From: Streptomyces durmitorensis
GTDB lineage: Bacteria > Actinomycetota > Actinomycetes > Streptomycetales > Streptomycetaceae
NCBI RefSeq assembly: GCF_023498005.1
Contig: NZ_CP097289.1
Span: forward strand, 4,464,001 to 4,528,000
DNA: 64,000 bases
Reading direction: 5' to 3'
Shown: positions 18,289 to 25,362 of the stretch, piece by piece
How the letters are laid out: every line of letters begins with the position of its first letter
Numbering within the stretch: position 1 is the stretch's first letter
The notes under the pieces: model-generated
What the model saw: only the letters and a program-made list of their open reading frames with translations
Told to the model about the DNA's origin: nothing
Databases searched by the model: none
Program-made: the position numbers and the translations under genes

Positions 18289-18327
18289 ACGGACCCTTGC
18301 GGTCAGGTTCTGTCCGCAAGGGTCCGT
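18289..18327. promoter_or_regulatory. 39-bp near-perfect palindrome upstream of the DinB gene
   Basis: Arms 18289-18306 (ACGGACCCTTGCGGTCAG) and 18310-18327 pair at 17 of 18 positions around a 3-bp centre. It lies between the DinB start (18231) and the end of the aldehyde dehydrogenase gene. It may be an operator for a regulator not encoded here, or the dehydrogenase terminator. Confidence 0.6.
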
Positions 18328-18360
18328 GAGTTCATGACGTACGGGATGGAGCCTCAGAAG

Positions 18361-18410
18361 GGCTCAGAGGGGCCCAGAGGGGTCCAGAGGGGTCCAGGAG
18401 GGCTCAGAAC
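18361..18410. repeat. Five 10-bp tandem repeats at the end of the aldehyde dehydrogenase gene
   Basis: Units of the form GGYYCAGAGG repeat at exactly 10-bp spacing, and the stop codon of the dehydrogenase lies in the fifth unit. Spacing equals one helical turn. Confidence 0.7.
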
Positions 18411-19864
18411 GGGAAGCGGGAGCGTCCGTGCTGCACCGAGATCCACTGCTGCGTGGTGAACGCGTCCACCGTCGACTCGCCGTTGAGGCGCCCAACGCCC
18501 GAGTGCTTCTCGCCGCCGAAGGGCACGATCGGCTCGTCGTGCACGGTGCCGTCGTTCACGTGGAACATGCCGCTGTTGATCCGCTGCGCGAACCGCACGC
18601 CGCGCTCGACGTCGGCCGTGTGGACGGCGCCGCTGAGCCCGTAGGGGGTGTCGTTGGCGATCCGTACGGCCTCTTCCTCGCCGTCGAAGGGCACGAGGAG
18701 CGCCACCGGGCCGAAGACCTCCTGCCGCAGGACCGGGGCGTCGGCCGCCAGGTCCGTGAGGACGGTGGGCGCCACCAGGTTGCCGTCCGTGCTGCCGTGC
18801 AGGAGCGCCTTGGCGCCCGCCGCCACCGCCTGGTCGACGGTCTTCGTCACCGCGTCCGCCTGCGAGGAGTTGATCAGCGGGCCGATGTGGGTCGACGGGT
18901 CCGCCGGGTCGCCGACCTTCAGGGACGCGACCTTGGCGACGAACCTCTCGGTGAACTCCGCCTCCAGGGAGCGGTCCACGAGGATGCGGTTGGCGGCCAT
19001 GCAGACCTGCCCCTGGTGCACGAAGCGGCTGAAGACCGCCGCGTCCACGGCGTAGTCGATGTCCGCGTCGTCCAGGACGACCAGGGCGCTGTTGCCGCCG
19101 AGCTCCAGGATCGAGCGCTTGAAGTTCGCGGCGCAGACCGTGCCGACGTGGCGGCCCACGCGGTCCGAGCCGGTGAAGGAGATGACGCTCGGGACCGGGT
19201 GCTCGATGAACGCGTCACCGATCTCGGCGATGTCGGTGATCACCACGTTCAGGACGCCGGCCGGAAGACCCGCCTCCTCGAAGAGCTTCGCGAGGAAGCT
19301 GCCGCCCATCACGGGCGTGTTCTGGTGCGGCTTGAGCACCACCGCGTTGCCCAGGGCGAGCGCCGGGGCGACCGTCTTGAGGGAGAGCAGGAGCGGGAAG
19401 TTGAAGGGGCTGATGACACCGACCACGCCGACCGGGACGCGGTAGAGGCGGTTCTCCTTGGTGTCGTCCGGCGACGGCAGGATGCGGCCCTCGGGCTGCA
19501 GCGCGACGTGGACGGCCTCGCGCAGGAACTCCTTGGTGAGGTGGATCTCGAAGGCGGCCTTGAGCCGGGTGCCGCCCAGTTCGGCCACGATCGCGTCGGA
19601 TATCTCTTCCTCACGGTCCTCGACGATGCGCAGGGCACGCTCGAAGACGGCACGCCGGGCATAGGGGTTGGTCGCCCCCCACGCCTTCTGGGCGCGCTCG
19701 GCCGCTCGGTAGGCCTGGTCCACCTCGTCGGCCGTCGCCACGGTGATCGACGCGAGCTTCTCCCCGTTGTACGGATTGAAGTCGATGATGTCCCAGGAGC
19801 CGGAACCGGCCTTCCACTCACCGTCTATGTACTGGTGAGCCAGGTCAGTGAAGAAGGACGACAT
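18404..19864 (-). CDS. Aldehyde dehydrogenase (NAD(P)+)
   Basis: A 486-residue ALDH-superfamily enzyme oxidising an aldehyde to the acid. The catalytic Glu is in LELGGNSALV (about residue 253) and the catalytic Cys in GQVCMAAN (about 286). The Rossmann segments ISPFNFPLLL and FTGSDRVGRHVG are present. The family likeness is to benzaldehyde/vanillin-type dehydrogenases, so an aromatic substrate is possible but unproven. ATG 19864 (MSSFFTDLAHQYIDG) is preferred over an upstream TTG. It is not in an obvious operon. Confidence 0.92.
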   Translation of the reverse strand: MSSFFTDLAHQYIDGEWKAGSGSWDIIDFNPYNGEKLASITVATADEVDQAYRAAERAQKAWGATNPYARRAVFERALRIVEDREEEISDAIVAELGGTRLKAAFEIHLTKEFLREAVHVALQPEGRILPSPDDTKENRLYRVPVGVVGVISPFNFPLLLSLKTVAPALALGNAVVLKPHQNTPVMGGSFLAKLFEEAGLPAGVLNVVITDIAEIGDAFIEHPVPSVISFTGSDRVGRHVGTVCAANFKRSILELGGNSALVVLDDADIDYAVDAAVFSRFVHQGQVCMAANRILVDRSLEAEFTERFVAKVASLKVGDPADPSTHIGPLINSSQADAVTKTVDQAVAAGAKALLHGSTDGNLVAPTVLTDLAADAPVLRQEVFGPVALLVPFDGEEEAVRIANDTPYGLSGAVHTADVERGVRFAQRINSGMFHVNDGTVHDEPIVPFGGEKHSGVGRLNGESTVDAFTTQQWISVQHGRSRFPF

Positions 19865-19921
19865 GAGACCCCTAGACGCAGACTGTGCAGTCAACTGATT
19901 TCACGTCATCCTACTGATGGG

Positions 19922-20794
19922 TCACGTGAGTTGGAGCAGACCACGGAGAAGGTCGCGACTATCGGCCGGATTGGGGCTGTCGCTCTGCAGCTCGCCGACC
20001 ACCCGCTCGTACTGGCCGACTTCCTCCGGCTTGTCGAGGTACAGGGCTCCCGTCAGCTGCTCCACGTACACGACGTCCGAGAGGTCCGACTCCGGGAAGC
20101 GCAGCATGGTGAACGCTCCGCTCTCGCCCGAGTGCCCACCGAAACTGAACGGCATGACCTGAAGGGTGACATTCGGCCGTTCGGAAATGTCGATCAGGTG
20201 CTGGATCTGACCACGCATCACTTCCCGGTCTCCGTACGGGCGTCGGAGCGCGGCCTCGTCGAGCACGCAGTGGAAGCGGGGAGCGCGCTCGGAGATGAGC
20301 AGCTTCTGGCGTTCGAGGCGCAGGGCGACGCGGCGCTCGATGTCCGCCTTGCTCGCGCCCTTCATGCCGCGCGCGACGACCGCGTGGGCGTACGCCTCGG
20401 TCTGCAACAGGCCGTTGACGAACTGGACTTCGTACACGCGGATGAGCGATGCGGCGCCTTCGAGCCCCACGTACGTCTGGAACCAGCCCGGCAGGACATC
20501 CGAGTAACTGTGCCACCAGCCCGCGAGGTTGGCCTCTTTGGCGAGTGAGAGCAGTGCGACACGCTCGACCTCGTCGGTGACGCCGTACAGCGTCAACAGG
20601 TCCTCGACGTCCCTGGACTTGAAGCTCACCCGTCCCAACTCCATGCGGCTGATCTTCGATTCGGAGGCTCGGATCGAGTAGCCGGCCGCTTCACGGGTGA
20701 TGCCGCGCGATTCCCTCAGGCGCCTCAGTTGCGAGCCAAGGAGCATGCGCCGTACGACCGAGCCGCTCGACTCCCCTGCGGTCACTTCGCTCAA
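19922..20794 (-). CDS. XRE family regulator with DUF5753 domain
   Basis: A 290-residue regulator of the Streptomyces WhiJ/BldB-associated class. The helix-turn-helix spans about 15-75 (LGSQLRRLRESRGITREAAG, then SESKISRMELGR) and the DUF5753 domain about 100-285 (PGWFQTYVGLE, LLQTEAYA, TLQVMPF). Such regulators are typically paired with a small DUF397 protein and an anti-sigma-like ATPase, both encoded just downstream on the chromosome. It is divergent from the ATP-binding gene, sharing a 321-bp intergenic region that contains a conserved element. Confidence 0.93.
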   Translation of the reverse strand: MSEVTAGESSGSVVRRMLLGSQLRRLRESRGITREAAGYSIRASESKISRMELGRVSFKSRDVEDLLTLYGVTDEVERVALLSLAKEANLAGWWHSYSDVLPGWFQTYVGLEGAASLIRVYEVQFVNGLLQTEAYAHAVVARGMKGASKADIERRVALRLERQKLLISERAPRFHCVLDEAALRRPYGDREVMRGQIQHLIDISERPNVTLQVMPFSFGGHSGESGAFTMLRFPESDLSDVVYVEQLTGALYLDKPEEVGQYERVVGELQSDSPNPADSRDLLRGLLQLT

Positions 20795-20944
20795 TCCTCC
20801 CCATCACTTGGAAGCCAGCAGTCTGCCATTAAACGCTTCAGGCCGTACTCGTTCGGTTACAGAAACGGAAAGCCTTCGGAAGTCCTCCACAAGAAGTCGT
20901 AGGAAGAAATGGGCAAGAAGTGGCACGGGAACGAGCAAGTCCGG

Positions 20945-20972
20945 CGCGTGCACGTGCATCTGCCCTTGCATC
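20945..20972 (+). promoter_or_regulatory. 28-bp element upstream of the ATP-binding gene (copy 1)
   Basis: A 28-bp element, beginning CGCGTGCACGTGCATCTGCC, recurs in inverted orientation at 21975-22002 with 27 of 28 matches. It contains the palindrome TGCACGTGCA. Each copy reads in the same sense as the gene it precedes. The rest of 20795-21115 holds another dyad (GCATCGG 21019-21025, CCGATGC 21037-21043) and no convincing gene. Confidence 0.75.
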
Positions 20973-21115
20973 TGCTGTACGCATTCGGAACCATGGTCCG
21001 CGCGCCACCGCTGTATATGCATCGGGCCGAGCTGTACCGATGCGTTCGCAGCGTCGTTGTACCGACCGCACCACCGCTCCATCGCTATGTACCGCGAAAC
21101 CGGGGAGTGCCTCGC

Positions 21116-21601
21116 ATGGGGACGAATGGATCGACCATGCTCGAGCCGTTACGGCAGGGGCTTCCCCCACTCGACCCCTCAGCGGTCTCGAGCGCTGCGT
21201 CCTGCTCCCTGCCCGCCCGCTACGAAGCGGTGGGCAGCGCGCGGCAGTTCACCCGCAAGACGCTGTGTCAGTGGGAACTGGAAGAGCGCTTCGACGACAC
21301 CGCCCTGGTCGTGTCCGAGTTGGTCACCAACGCCCTGAGACACGCGCTGCCGTCCGACACCCCGCGCGACCACGGGCCGCCCGTGCGGCTGCACTTGATG
21401 CGCTGGACCTCGCGCCTGGTGTGCGCGGTGCGCGACCCCAGTGACGACAGTCCGGTCGCGCGCGAGACCGACGACGACTTCTCGGCCGAGTCGGGCCGCG
21501 GCCTGTTCCTGGTGGACTCGTTCAGCGACAGCTGGGGCTGGCACCCGCTCGCGGGCGCGCTGCGCGGCAAGGTCGTGTGGGCGCTGTTCCAGCTGGCGTA
21601 G
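21116..21601 (+). CDS. ATP-binding protein, RsbW-like histidine-kinase-fold
   Basis: A 161-residue HATPase_c protein of the anti-sigma-factor-like type. The N-box region LVVSELVTNALRHA, VRDPSDD, and the G box SGRGLFLVDSFSDSWGW are present. In Streptomyces such proteins accompany XRE-DUF5753/DUF397 pairs; their partner is usually unknown. The start at ATG 21116 (MGTNGSTML) follows GGGGAG. The open frame extends upstream to 20909, but that part has no family likeness and contains the regulatory element. Confidence 0.85.
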   Translation: MGTNGSTMLEPLRQGLPPLDPSAVSSAASCSLPARYEAVGSARQFTRKTLCQWELEERFDDTALVVSELVTNALRHALPSDTPRDHGPPVRLHLMRWTSRLVCAVRDPSDDSPVARETDDDFSAESGRGLFLVDSFSDSWGWHPLAGALRGKVVWALFQLA

Positions 21602-21657
21602 GGCTCAAGCAACCCAGTGGCGGGCCGACCGCCCGTCCCAGTAGCGGGGCCGACCAC

Positions 21658-21891
21658 CTATATGAGGTGGTCGAAGTCCCCGTCCTTCATCCCGAGCAGC
21701 ATCGCCTCGATCTCGGCGCGCGTGTAGACGAGCGCCGGGCCGTCGGGGAACCGCGAGTTGCGTACGGCGACGTCGCCGCCCGGCAGTTTCGCGAACTCCA
21801 CGCACGCGCCCTGCGAGTTGCTGTGCCTGCTCTTCTGCCAGACCACCCCGTGAAGCTCCGTGGCAGCCATGCCGTTAAACACGTGGTGCAC
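21658..21891 (-). CDS. DUF397 domain protein
   Basis: A 77-residue DUF397 protein with the family hallmarks WQKSRHSNSQGACVEFA, VAVRNSRFPDGPAL and a short C-terminal helix. DUF397 proteins act with XRE-DUF5753 regulators in development and antibiotic control, probably as antagonists or cofactors. The GTG start at 21891 follows GGGGAG; ATG 21870 is an alternative giving 70 aa. It converges on the ATP-binding gene. The shared 28-bp element starts 84 bp upstream. Confidence 0.9.
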   Translation of the reverse strand: MHHVFNGMAATELHGVVWQKSRHSNSQGACVEFAKLPGGDVAVRNSRFPDGPALVYTRAEIEAMLLGMKDGDFDHLI

Positions 21892-21974
21892 AGTCGCTCC
21901 CCGGTGGTGCAGTGCCTGATGTGGCTCTAGATGCAGTGGTCAACTGTCCCGGATCATAGCTGTGTTCACATGCC

Positions 21975-22002
21975 GATGCATGGGCAGATGCACGTGCACG
22001 CG
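21975..22002 (-). promoter_or_regulatory. 28-bp element upstream of the DUF397 gene (copy 2)
   Basis: The reverse complement of 20945-20972 with a single mismatch, placed upstream of the DUF397 gene in the same sense relative to transcription as copy 1 is to the ATP-binding gene. A shared regulator-binding site is likely. Confidence 0.75.
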
Positions 22003-22050
22003 GGGTGTTCCCTTGGTTACAGCTCTGTCAGCACCTTCCCAAGACCCCGC

Positions 22051-22100
22051 ACGGCATGCGAATGCCGTGTACTAGACGGCCTGCGAACGCCGTGTACTAG
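22051..22100. repeat. Tandem 25-bp repeat with internal dyads
   Basis: Two adjacent 25-bp copies (22051-22075 and 22076-22100) differ at two positions. Each contains an ACGGC...GCCGT dyad and ends in GTGTACTAG. They lie in the gap 21892-22277, which otherwise contains only the 28-bp element and the rpsR terminator. Confidence 0.75.
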
Positions 22101-22176
22101 GAACAGACGCGCGCCGCGCCCCAGGTGTTCCACGTTCCGTGTAATGGTCCGGCCCACGCCCGCACGACGAGAAACA

Positions 22177-22211
22177 GGACGTGCCCCGCGAGGTGATCGC
22201 GGGGCACGTCC
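22177..22211 (-). terminator. Terminator after the zinc-free ribosomal protein operon
   Basis: A perfect inverted repeat with 15-bp arms (22177-22191, 22197-22211; GGACGTGCCCCGCGA and its complement) and a 5-base loop lies 66 bp beyond the rpsR stop. Confidence 0.85.
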
Positions 22212-22277
22212 TGCGGGCTTGCTGCGGGGTGCTCGGGTGGGTCGCGGCAAGGATCCGCCGCGCGGCGTCGGCCCAGC

Positions 22278-22517
22278 TCAGCGCGGGGATCCGTACGGCA
22301 GCAACGCCATCTCGCGGGCGTTCTTGATCGCGCGGGCCAGCAGCCGCTGCTGCTGTGCGGAGACCCGGGTGACCCGCCGGGAGCGGATCTTTCCCCGGTC
22401 CGAGATGAACTTGCGGAGCAGATCCGTGTCCTTGTAGTCGATGTACGTGATCTTCGCCTGGTCCAGGGGGTTGGGGCGGGGCTTCTGGACGTGGGCGGAC
22501 GGCTTGCGGGGGGACAT
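22278..22517 (-). CDS. rpsR: 30S ribosomal protein S18, zinc-independent paralogue
   Basis: A 79-residue S18 with the core [22 protein letters not shown] and [25 protein letters not shown]. There is no cysteine, so this is the zinc-free form. It starts immediately after the stop of the CobW-like gene, with GGAGG inside that gene as ribosome site. It is the last gene of the minus-strand operon rpmG-rpmE-cobW-rpsR. Such paralogues replace zinc-containing versions when zinc is scarce. Confidence 0.95.
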   Translation of the reverse strand: MSPRKPSAHVQKPRPNPLDQAKITYIDYKDTDLLRKFISDRGKIRSRRVTRVSAQQQRLLARAIKNAREMALLPYGSPR

Positions 22518-23727
22518 TCAGACCTCCAGGAGGGTGTCGAAGGCGGGTGGCAGGTGTTTCCAGGCGTCGCGCCCCGCGGCGTACTCCTCGTCGGTCAACA
22601 GGCAGGACTCCAGGACCTCTTCGAGACCCTCGCGGTCCAGGCCCGGCGACGTGAACACCAGGTGCTGGCAGCAGTCGCCGTGCTCCGGATGCCAGTCGAG
22701 AGCGGCCGCGGCACGACGCACCGGCGGCACCATCTCCCACGCGGCGTCCGGCAGCGAGGCCAGCCAGGGCCCCGCGCTCTCCACGCACAGCGCACCGCCC
22801 GCCGCGTCCCAGCCGAGCAGCGTGTCCGGGTGGTCGGCCAGCCAGAACCTGCCGCGGCTGCGGGCCGCCGCGCAGGTCAGGTCCTCCAGTGCCTGGTAGA
22901 GCCGCTCCGGGTGGAAGGGCCTGTCCCGGTGCCATACGAGGGTGGCGACCCCCCCCCTCGTCGGCGTCGGTCGGCAGCAGCGCGCAGGAGGGGTGCTGGG
23001 CCGCGGCCGCGGCCTCGACGTCGAATCCGGCGAGCGCGGCACCCGCCAGGTCCCCATGACCGCTGATCGGGACCTGGCGGGCGGTCGGGTGGAGCTGGGC
23101 GAGCAGCGCGCGGTCCTCGTCGTCGGCGTCGGCGGACTCCGCGACGGCGAGCACGGGGGCGTACTCGAGCTGGCGGGCCCAGGTGTCGGCGACCGTGCGC
23201 TGATCCGTGGCGGCCGCGGCGAGCCCGGCCTCCATGAGGTCGTCGCCGTTGCCGAGGTAGGGCAGGAGCAGGGCCGGGTCGACGGCCGTGATCACGCCGC
23301 TCAGCCGCAGCCCCTCGTGCGCGTGCGCCGTGATCACCTCGGCCATCGCCTTGGGCTCGACGGAGTCCCACAGCTCGACGACCGCGAGCCGTGTGAGGCC
23401 GGAGTCCGCGAGCCGTTCGAGCTCGGGCACCAGATCCTCGCGCAGGGCGCAGCACGCACAGTCGTTGACCAGCGACGCCTCACCGGTGGAGAGCACTCCG
23501 GTGGCGTCGCGCACCGTACGTACGACCGTGCCGTGCACGGCCGTCGCCAGGTCGTGGTGGAGCGCCACGCTCCCCGGGACAGCGGTGAGGAGCCGCTCGA
23601 CGGCCTGCTTGCGGGCGTCGGAGTGCAGTCCGCCGACGATGGTGACGTCCATGGGCAGGGGGCGGGGGTGAGGGCGGGGGTCGGGGTCGGGGCCCGGGCC
23701 GGAACCCGGGCCGGGGTCGCGGTTCAT
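22518..23727 (-). pseudogene. CobW-like GTPase/zinc chaperone gene with a frameshift
   Basis: The ATG at 23727 overlaps the L31 stop (ATGA). The protein begins with a proline-rich stretch, then MDVTIVGGLHSDAR, the CACC zinc motif and VVELWDSVEPKAMAEVI, typical of CobW/COG0523 proteins of Zur regulons. The frame is lost at a run of nine C (22949-22957; G on the coding strand). One base fewer restores the continuation VATLVWHRDRPFHPERL to the stop at 22518. The usual Walker A Gly-Lys-Ser/Thr is absent (GGLHSDARKQ), so GTP binding is doubtful even in the intact form. The shift may be real or a homopolymer sequencing error. Confidence 0.85.
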
Positions 23728-23978
23728 CGCGCTCGTCGCGCGCTGTAGCGGCGCTCGAAGCGCTCGACGCGGCCCGCGGTGTCCAGGACCTTGGCCGTCC
23801 CCGTGTAGAAGGGGTGGCTCGCGGAGGAGACCTCGACGTCGATGACGGGATAGGTGCGCCCGTCCTCCCACTCGACCGTCTTCTCGCTGGTCGCGGTGGA
23901 GCCGGTGAGGAAGGCGAAGCCGGCGGACTTGTCGCGGAAGACGACGGGGCCGTACGGCGGGTGGATGTCCTTGCGCAT
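23724..23978 (-). CDS. rpmE2: 50S ribosomal protein L31 type B (zinc-free)
   Basis: An 84-residue type B L31 with the signature [32 protein letters not shown] and RVERFERRY. The cysteines of the zinc-binding form are missing. It lies five bases after rpmG and overlaps the CobW-like start by four bases, so the genes are cotranscribed and coupled. Predicted to be derepressed by loss of Zur-zinc. Confidence 0.96.
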   Translation of the reverse strand: MRKDIHPPYGPVVFRDKSAGFAFLTGSTATSEKTVEWEDGRTYPVIDVEVSSASHPFYTGTAKVLDTAGRVERFERRYSARRAR

Positions 23979-23983
23979 GGCGG

Positions 23984-24148
23984 TCAGCGCTCCTCTCGGA
24001 AATCGACGTGACGCCCGACGACCGGGTCGTACTTGCGCAGCGTCATGCGGTCGGGGTCGTTACGGCGGTTCTTGCGGGTCACGTACGTGTAGCCGGTGCC
24101 GGCCGTGGACCGGAGCTTGATGATCGGGCGGAGTTCGTTGCGGGCCAT
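23984..24148 (-). CDS. rpmG: 50S ribosomal protein L33 (zinc-free)
   Basis: A 54-residue protein starting [20 protein letters not shown], followed by [15 protein letters not shown] and [16 protein letters not shown]. This is L33 without the CxxC pairs of the zinc form. The ATG at 24148 is 13 bp from the Zur box, so this is the first gene of the leftward zinc-starvation operon. Confidence 0.94.
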   Translation of the reverse strand: MARNELRPIIKLRSTAGTGYTYVTRKNRRNDPDRMTLRKYDPVVGRHVDFREER

Positions 24149-24160
24149 GGCGCTAGTGTA

Positions 24161-24181
24161 TGAAAATGAATCCCGTTTTCA
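24161..24181. promoter_or_regulatory. Zur box in the divergent rpmG/rpmB promoter
   Basis: A 21-bp dyad with arms TGAAAATG and CGTTTTCA fits the actinobacterial Zur consensus TGAAAAnnnnnnnnnTTTTCA. It sits centrally between two operons of zinc-free ribosomal proteins, where zinc-loaded Zur would repress both. Confidence 0.85.
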
Positions 24182-24230
24182 AAACGGTTCCGCAGGGGTT
24201 CTCTTCCCCATGACCGAGAGGTGCGTCACC

Positions 24231-24467
24231 TTGTCCGCCCACTGCCAGCTGACCGGCGCCACGCCGGGCTTCGGCAACCAGATCTCCCACTCCCACCGGC
24301 GCACGTCACGCCGGTTCGACATCAACGTCCAGCGCAAGCGCTACTGGCTGCCGAGCGAGGGCCGCTACGTACGGCTGCGGCTCAGCGCCAAGGGCATCAA
24401 GACCGTCGACGCCATCGGCATCGAGGCCGCCGTCGCCAGGATCCGTGCACGTGGGGTGAGGGTCTGA
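24231..24467 (+). CDS. rpmB: 50S ribosomal protein L28 (zinc-free)
   Basis: A 78-residue L28 ([37 protein letters not shown]). Only one cysteine remains, so zinc cannot be bound in the usual way. TTG 24231 gives the family-standard start and has GAGAGG nine bases upstream. ATG 24210 in frame would add seven residues. The gene starts 50 bp from the Zur box and overlaps rpsN by one base. Confidence 0.93.
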   Translation: MSAHCQLTGATPGFGNQISHSHRRTSRRFDINVQRKRYWLPSEGRYVRLRLSAKGIKTVDAIGIEAAVARIRARGVRV

Positions 24468-24772
24468 TGGCCAAGAAGAGCAAGATCGCGAAGAACGAGA
24501 AGCGGCGCGAGATCGTCGCGCGGTACGCCGTGCGGCGGGCCGAGCTGAAGGAGATCGTCCGCCGCCCCGGCACGGGTGACGCCGAACGGCGCGCCGCCCA
24601 GGAGGAGTTGGCGCGACAGCCGCGGGACGCGAGCGCGACGCGCGTACGCAACCGGGACAGCGTCGACGGCCGTCCGCGCGGTTACGTGGGGAAGTTCGGC
24701 CTCTCCAGGGTGAAACTGCGTGACCAAGCGCACGCCGGATTCCTGCCCGGGGTGCGCAAGTCGTCCTGGTAG
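24467..24772 (+). CDS. rpsN: 30S ribosomal protein S14, long zinc-free form
   Basis: A 101-residue S14 of the long class ([48 protein letters not shown]), without the CxxC pairs of the short zinc form. The ATG shares a base with the rpmB stop (TGATG), giving coupled translation. It ends the rightward zinc-starvation operon. Confidence 0.96.
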   Translation: MAKKSKIAKNEKRREIVARYAVRRAELKEIVRRPGTGDAERRAAQEELARQPRDASATRVRNRDSVDGRPRGYVGKFGLSRVKLRDQAHAGFLPGVRKSSW

Positions 24773-24858
24773 CTTGGCGCGCGATTCACCGAGGTGATCG
24801 ACTCACTGAGGTGACGCGGCTCACTGACCTGATTTGACCGTCATGTAGGGGGACTTCA

Positions 24859-25362
24859 GTGCGGATGCACGTCCGGAACGTACGTATCGGTGCCGCGGCG
24901 GCGGGTCTTGTCGCCGCCCTTGTCCTGACCGGTTGCAGCAGTGACGGCGGCGACGGTGAGGACACGGGCAAGGACAAGGACAAGGGATCGAGCGCGGGCT
25001 CGGACTCCGGCTCGGCGGGTTCCTCCGGCGGGTCCGATGCGCCGGACGAGGGCGGCGAGGACGGCAGCTCCGAGGGCAGCTGGGTCGCCACCGCCGACGG
25101 GAATCCGCTCGCGCTGGTCATCGCCGGGAAGCAGGCCACGCTGCTCGGTGAGAACGTCCTGTGCAGTGGGACCGCCGCCGGCGACGCGATCAAGCTCAAG
25201 TGCGCCAAGGGCGACTCGGCCCGGACCGAGGGCACGGTCGAGTCGGTCAACGGCACGTCGATGACGGTCTCTTGGCAGGGCGCGGGGCAGGACCAGTTCA
25301 CGAGGACCAAGGGCGGGAAGCTGCCCGAGGGCCTGCCTACGGCGGGGATTCCTCAGTCCTGA
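24859..25362 (+). CDS. Secreted lipoprotein of unknown function
   Basis: A 167-residue lipoprotein. Its signal peptide ends in the lipobox LTGC (Cys about residue 26), followed by a long Gly/Ser/Asp/Lys linker to about 70. A small domain (SWVATADGNPLALVIAGKQATL ... LPEGLPTAG) with two cysteines comes last. The GTG at 24859 follows AGGGGGA; ATG 24865 is an alternative. Its 3' end overlaps the convergent FUSC gene by 10 bp. Confidence 0.82.
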   Translation: MRMHVRNVRIGAAAAGLVAALVLTGCSSDGGDGEDTGKDKDKGSSAGSDSGSAGSSGGSDAPDEGGEDGSSEGSWVATADGNPLALVIAGKQATLLGENVLCSGTAAGDAIKLKCAKGDSARTEGTVESVNGTSMTVSWQGAGQDQFTRTKGGKLPEGLPTAGIPQS

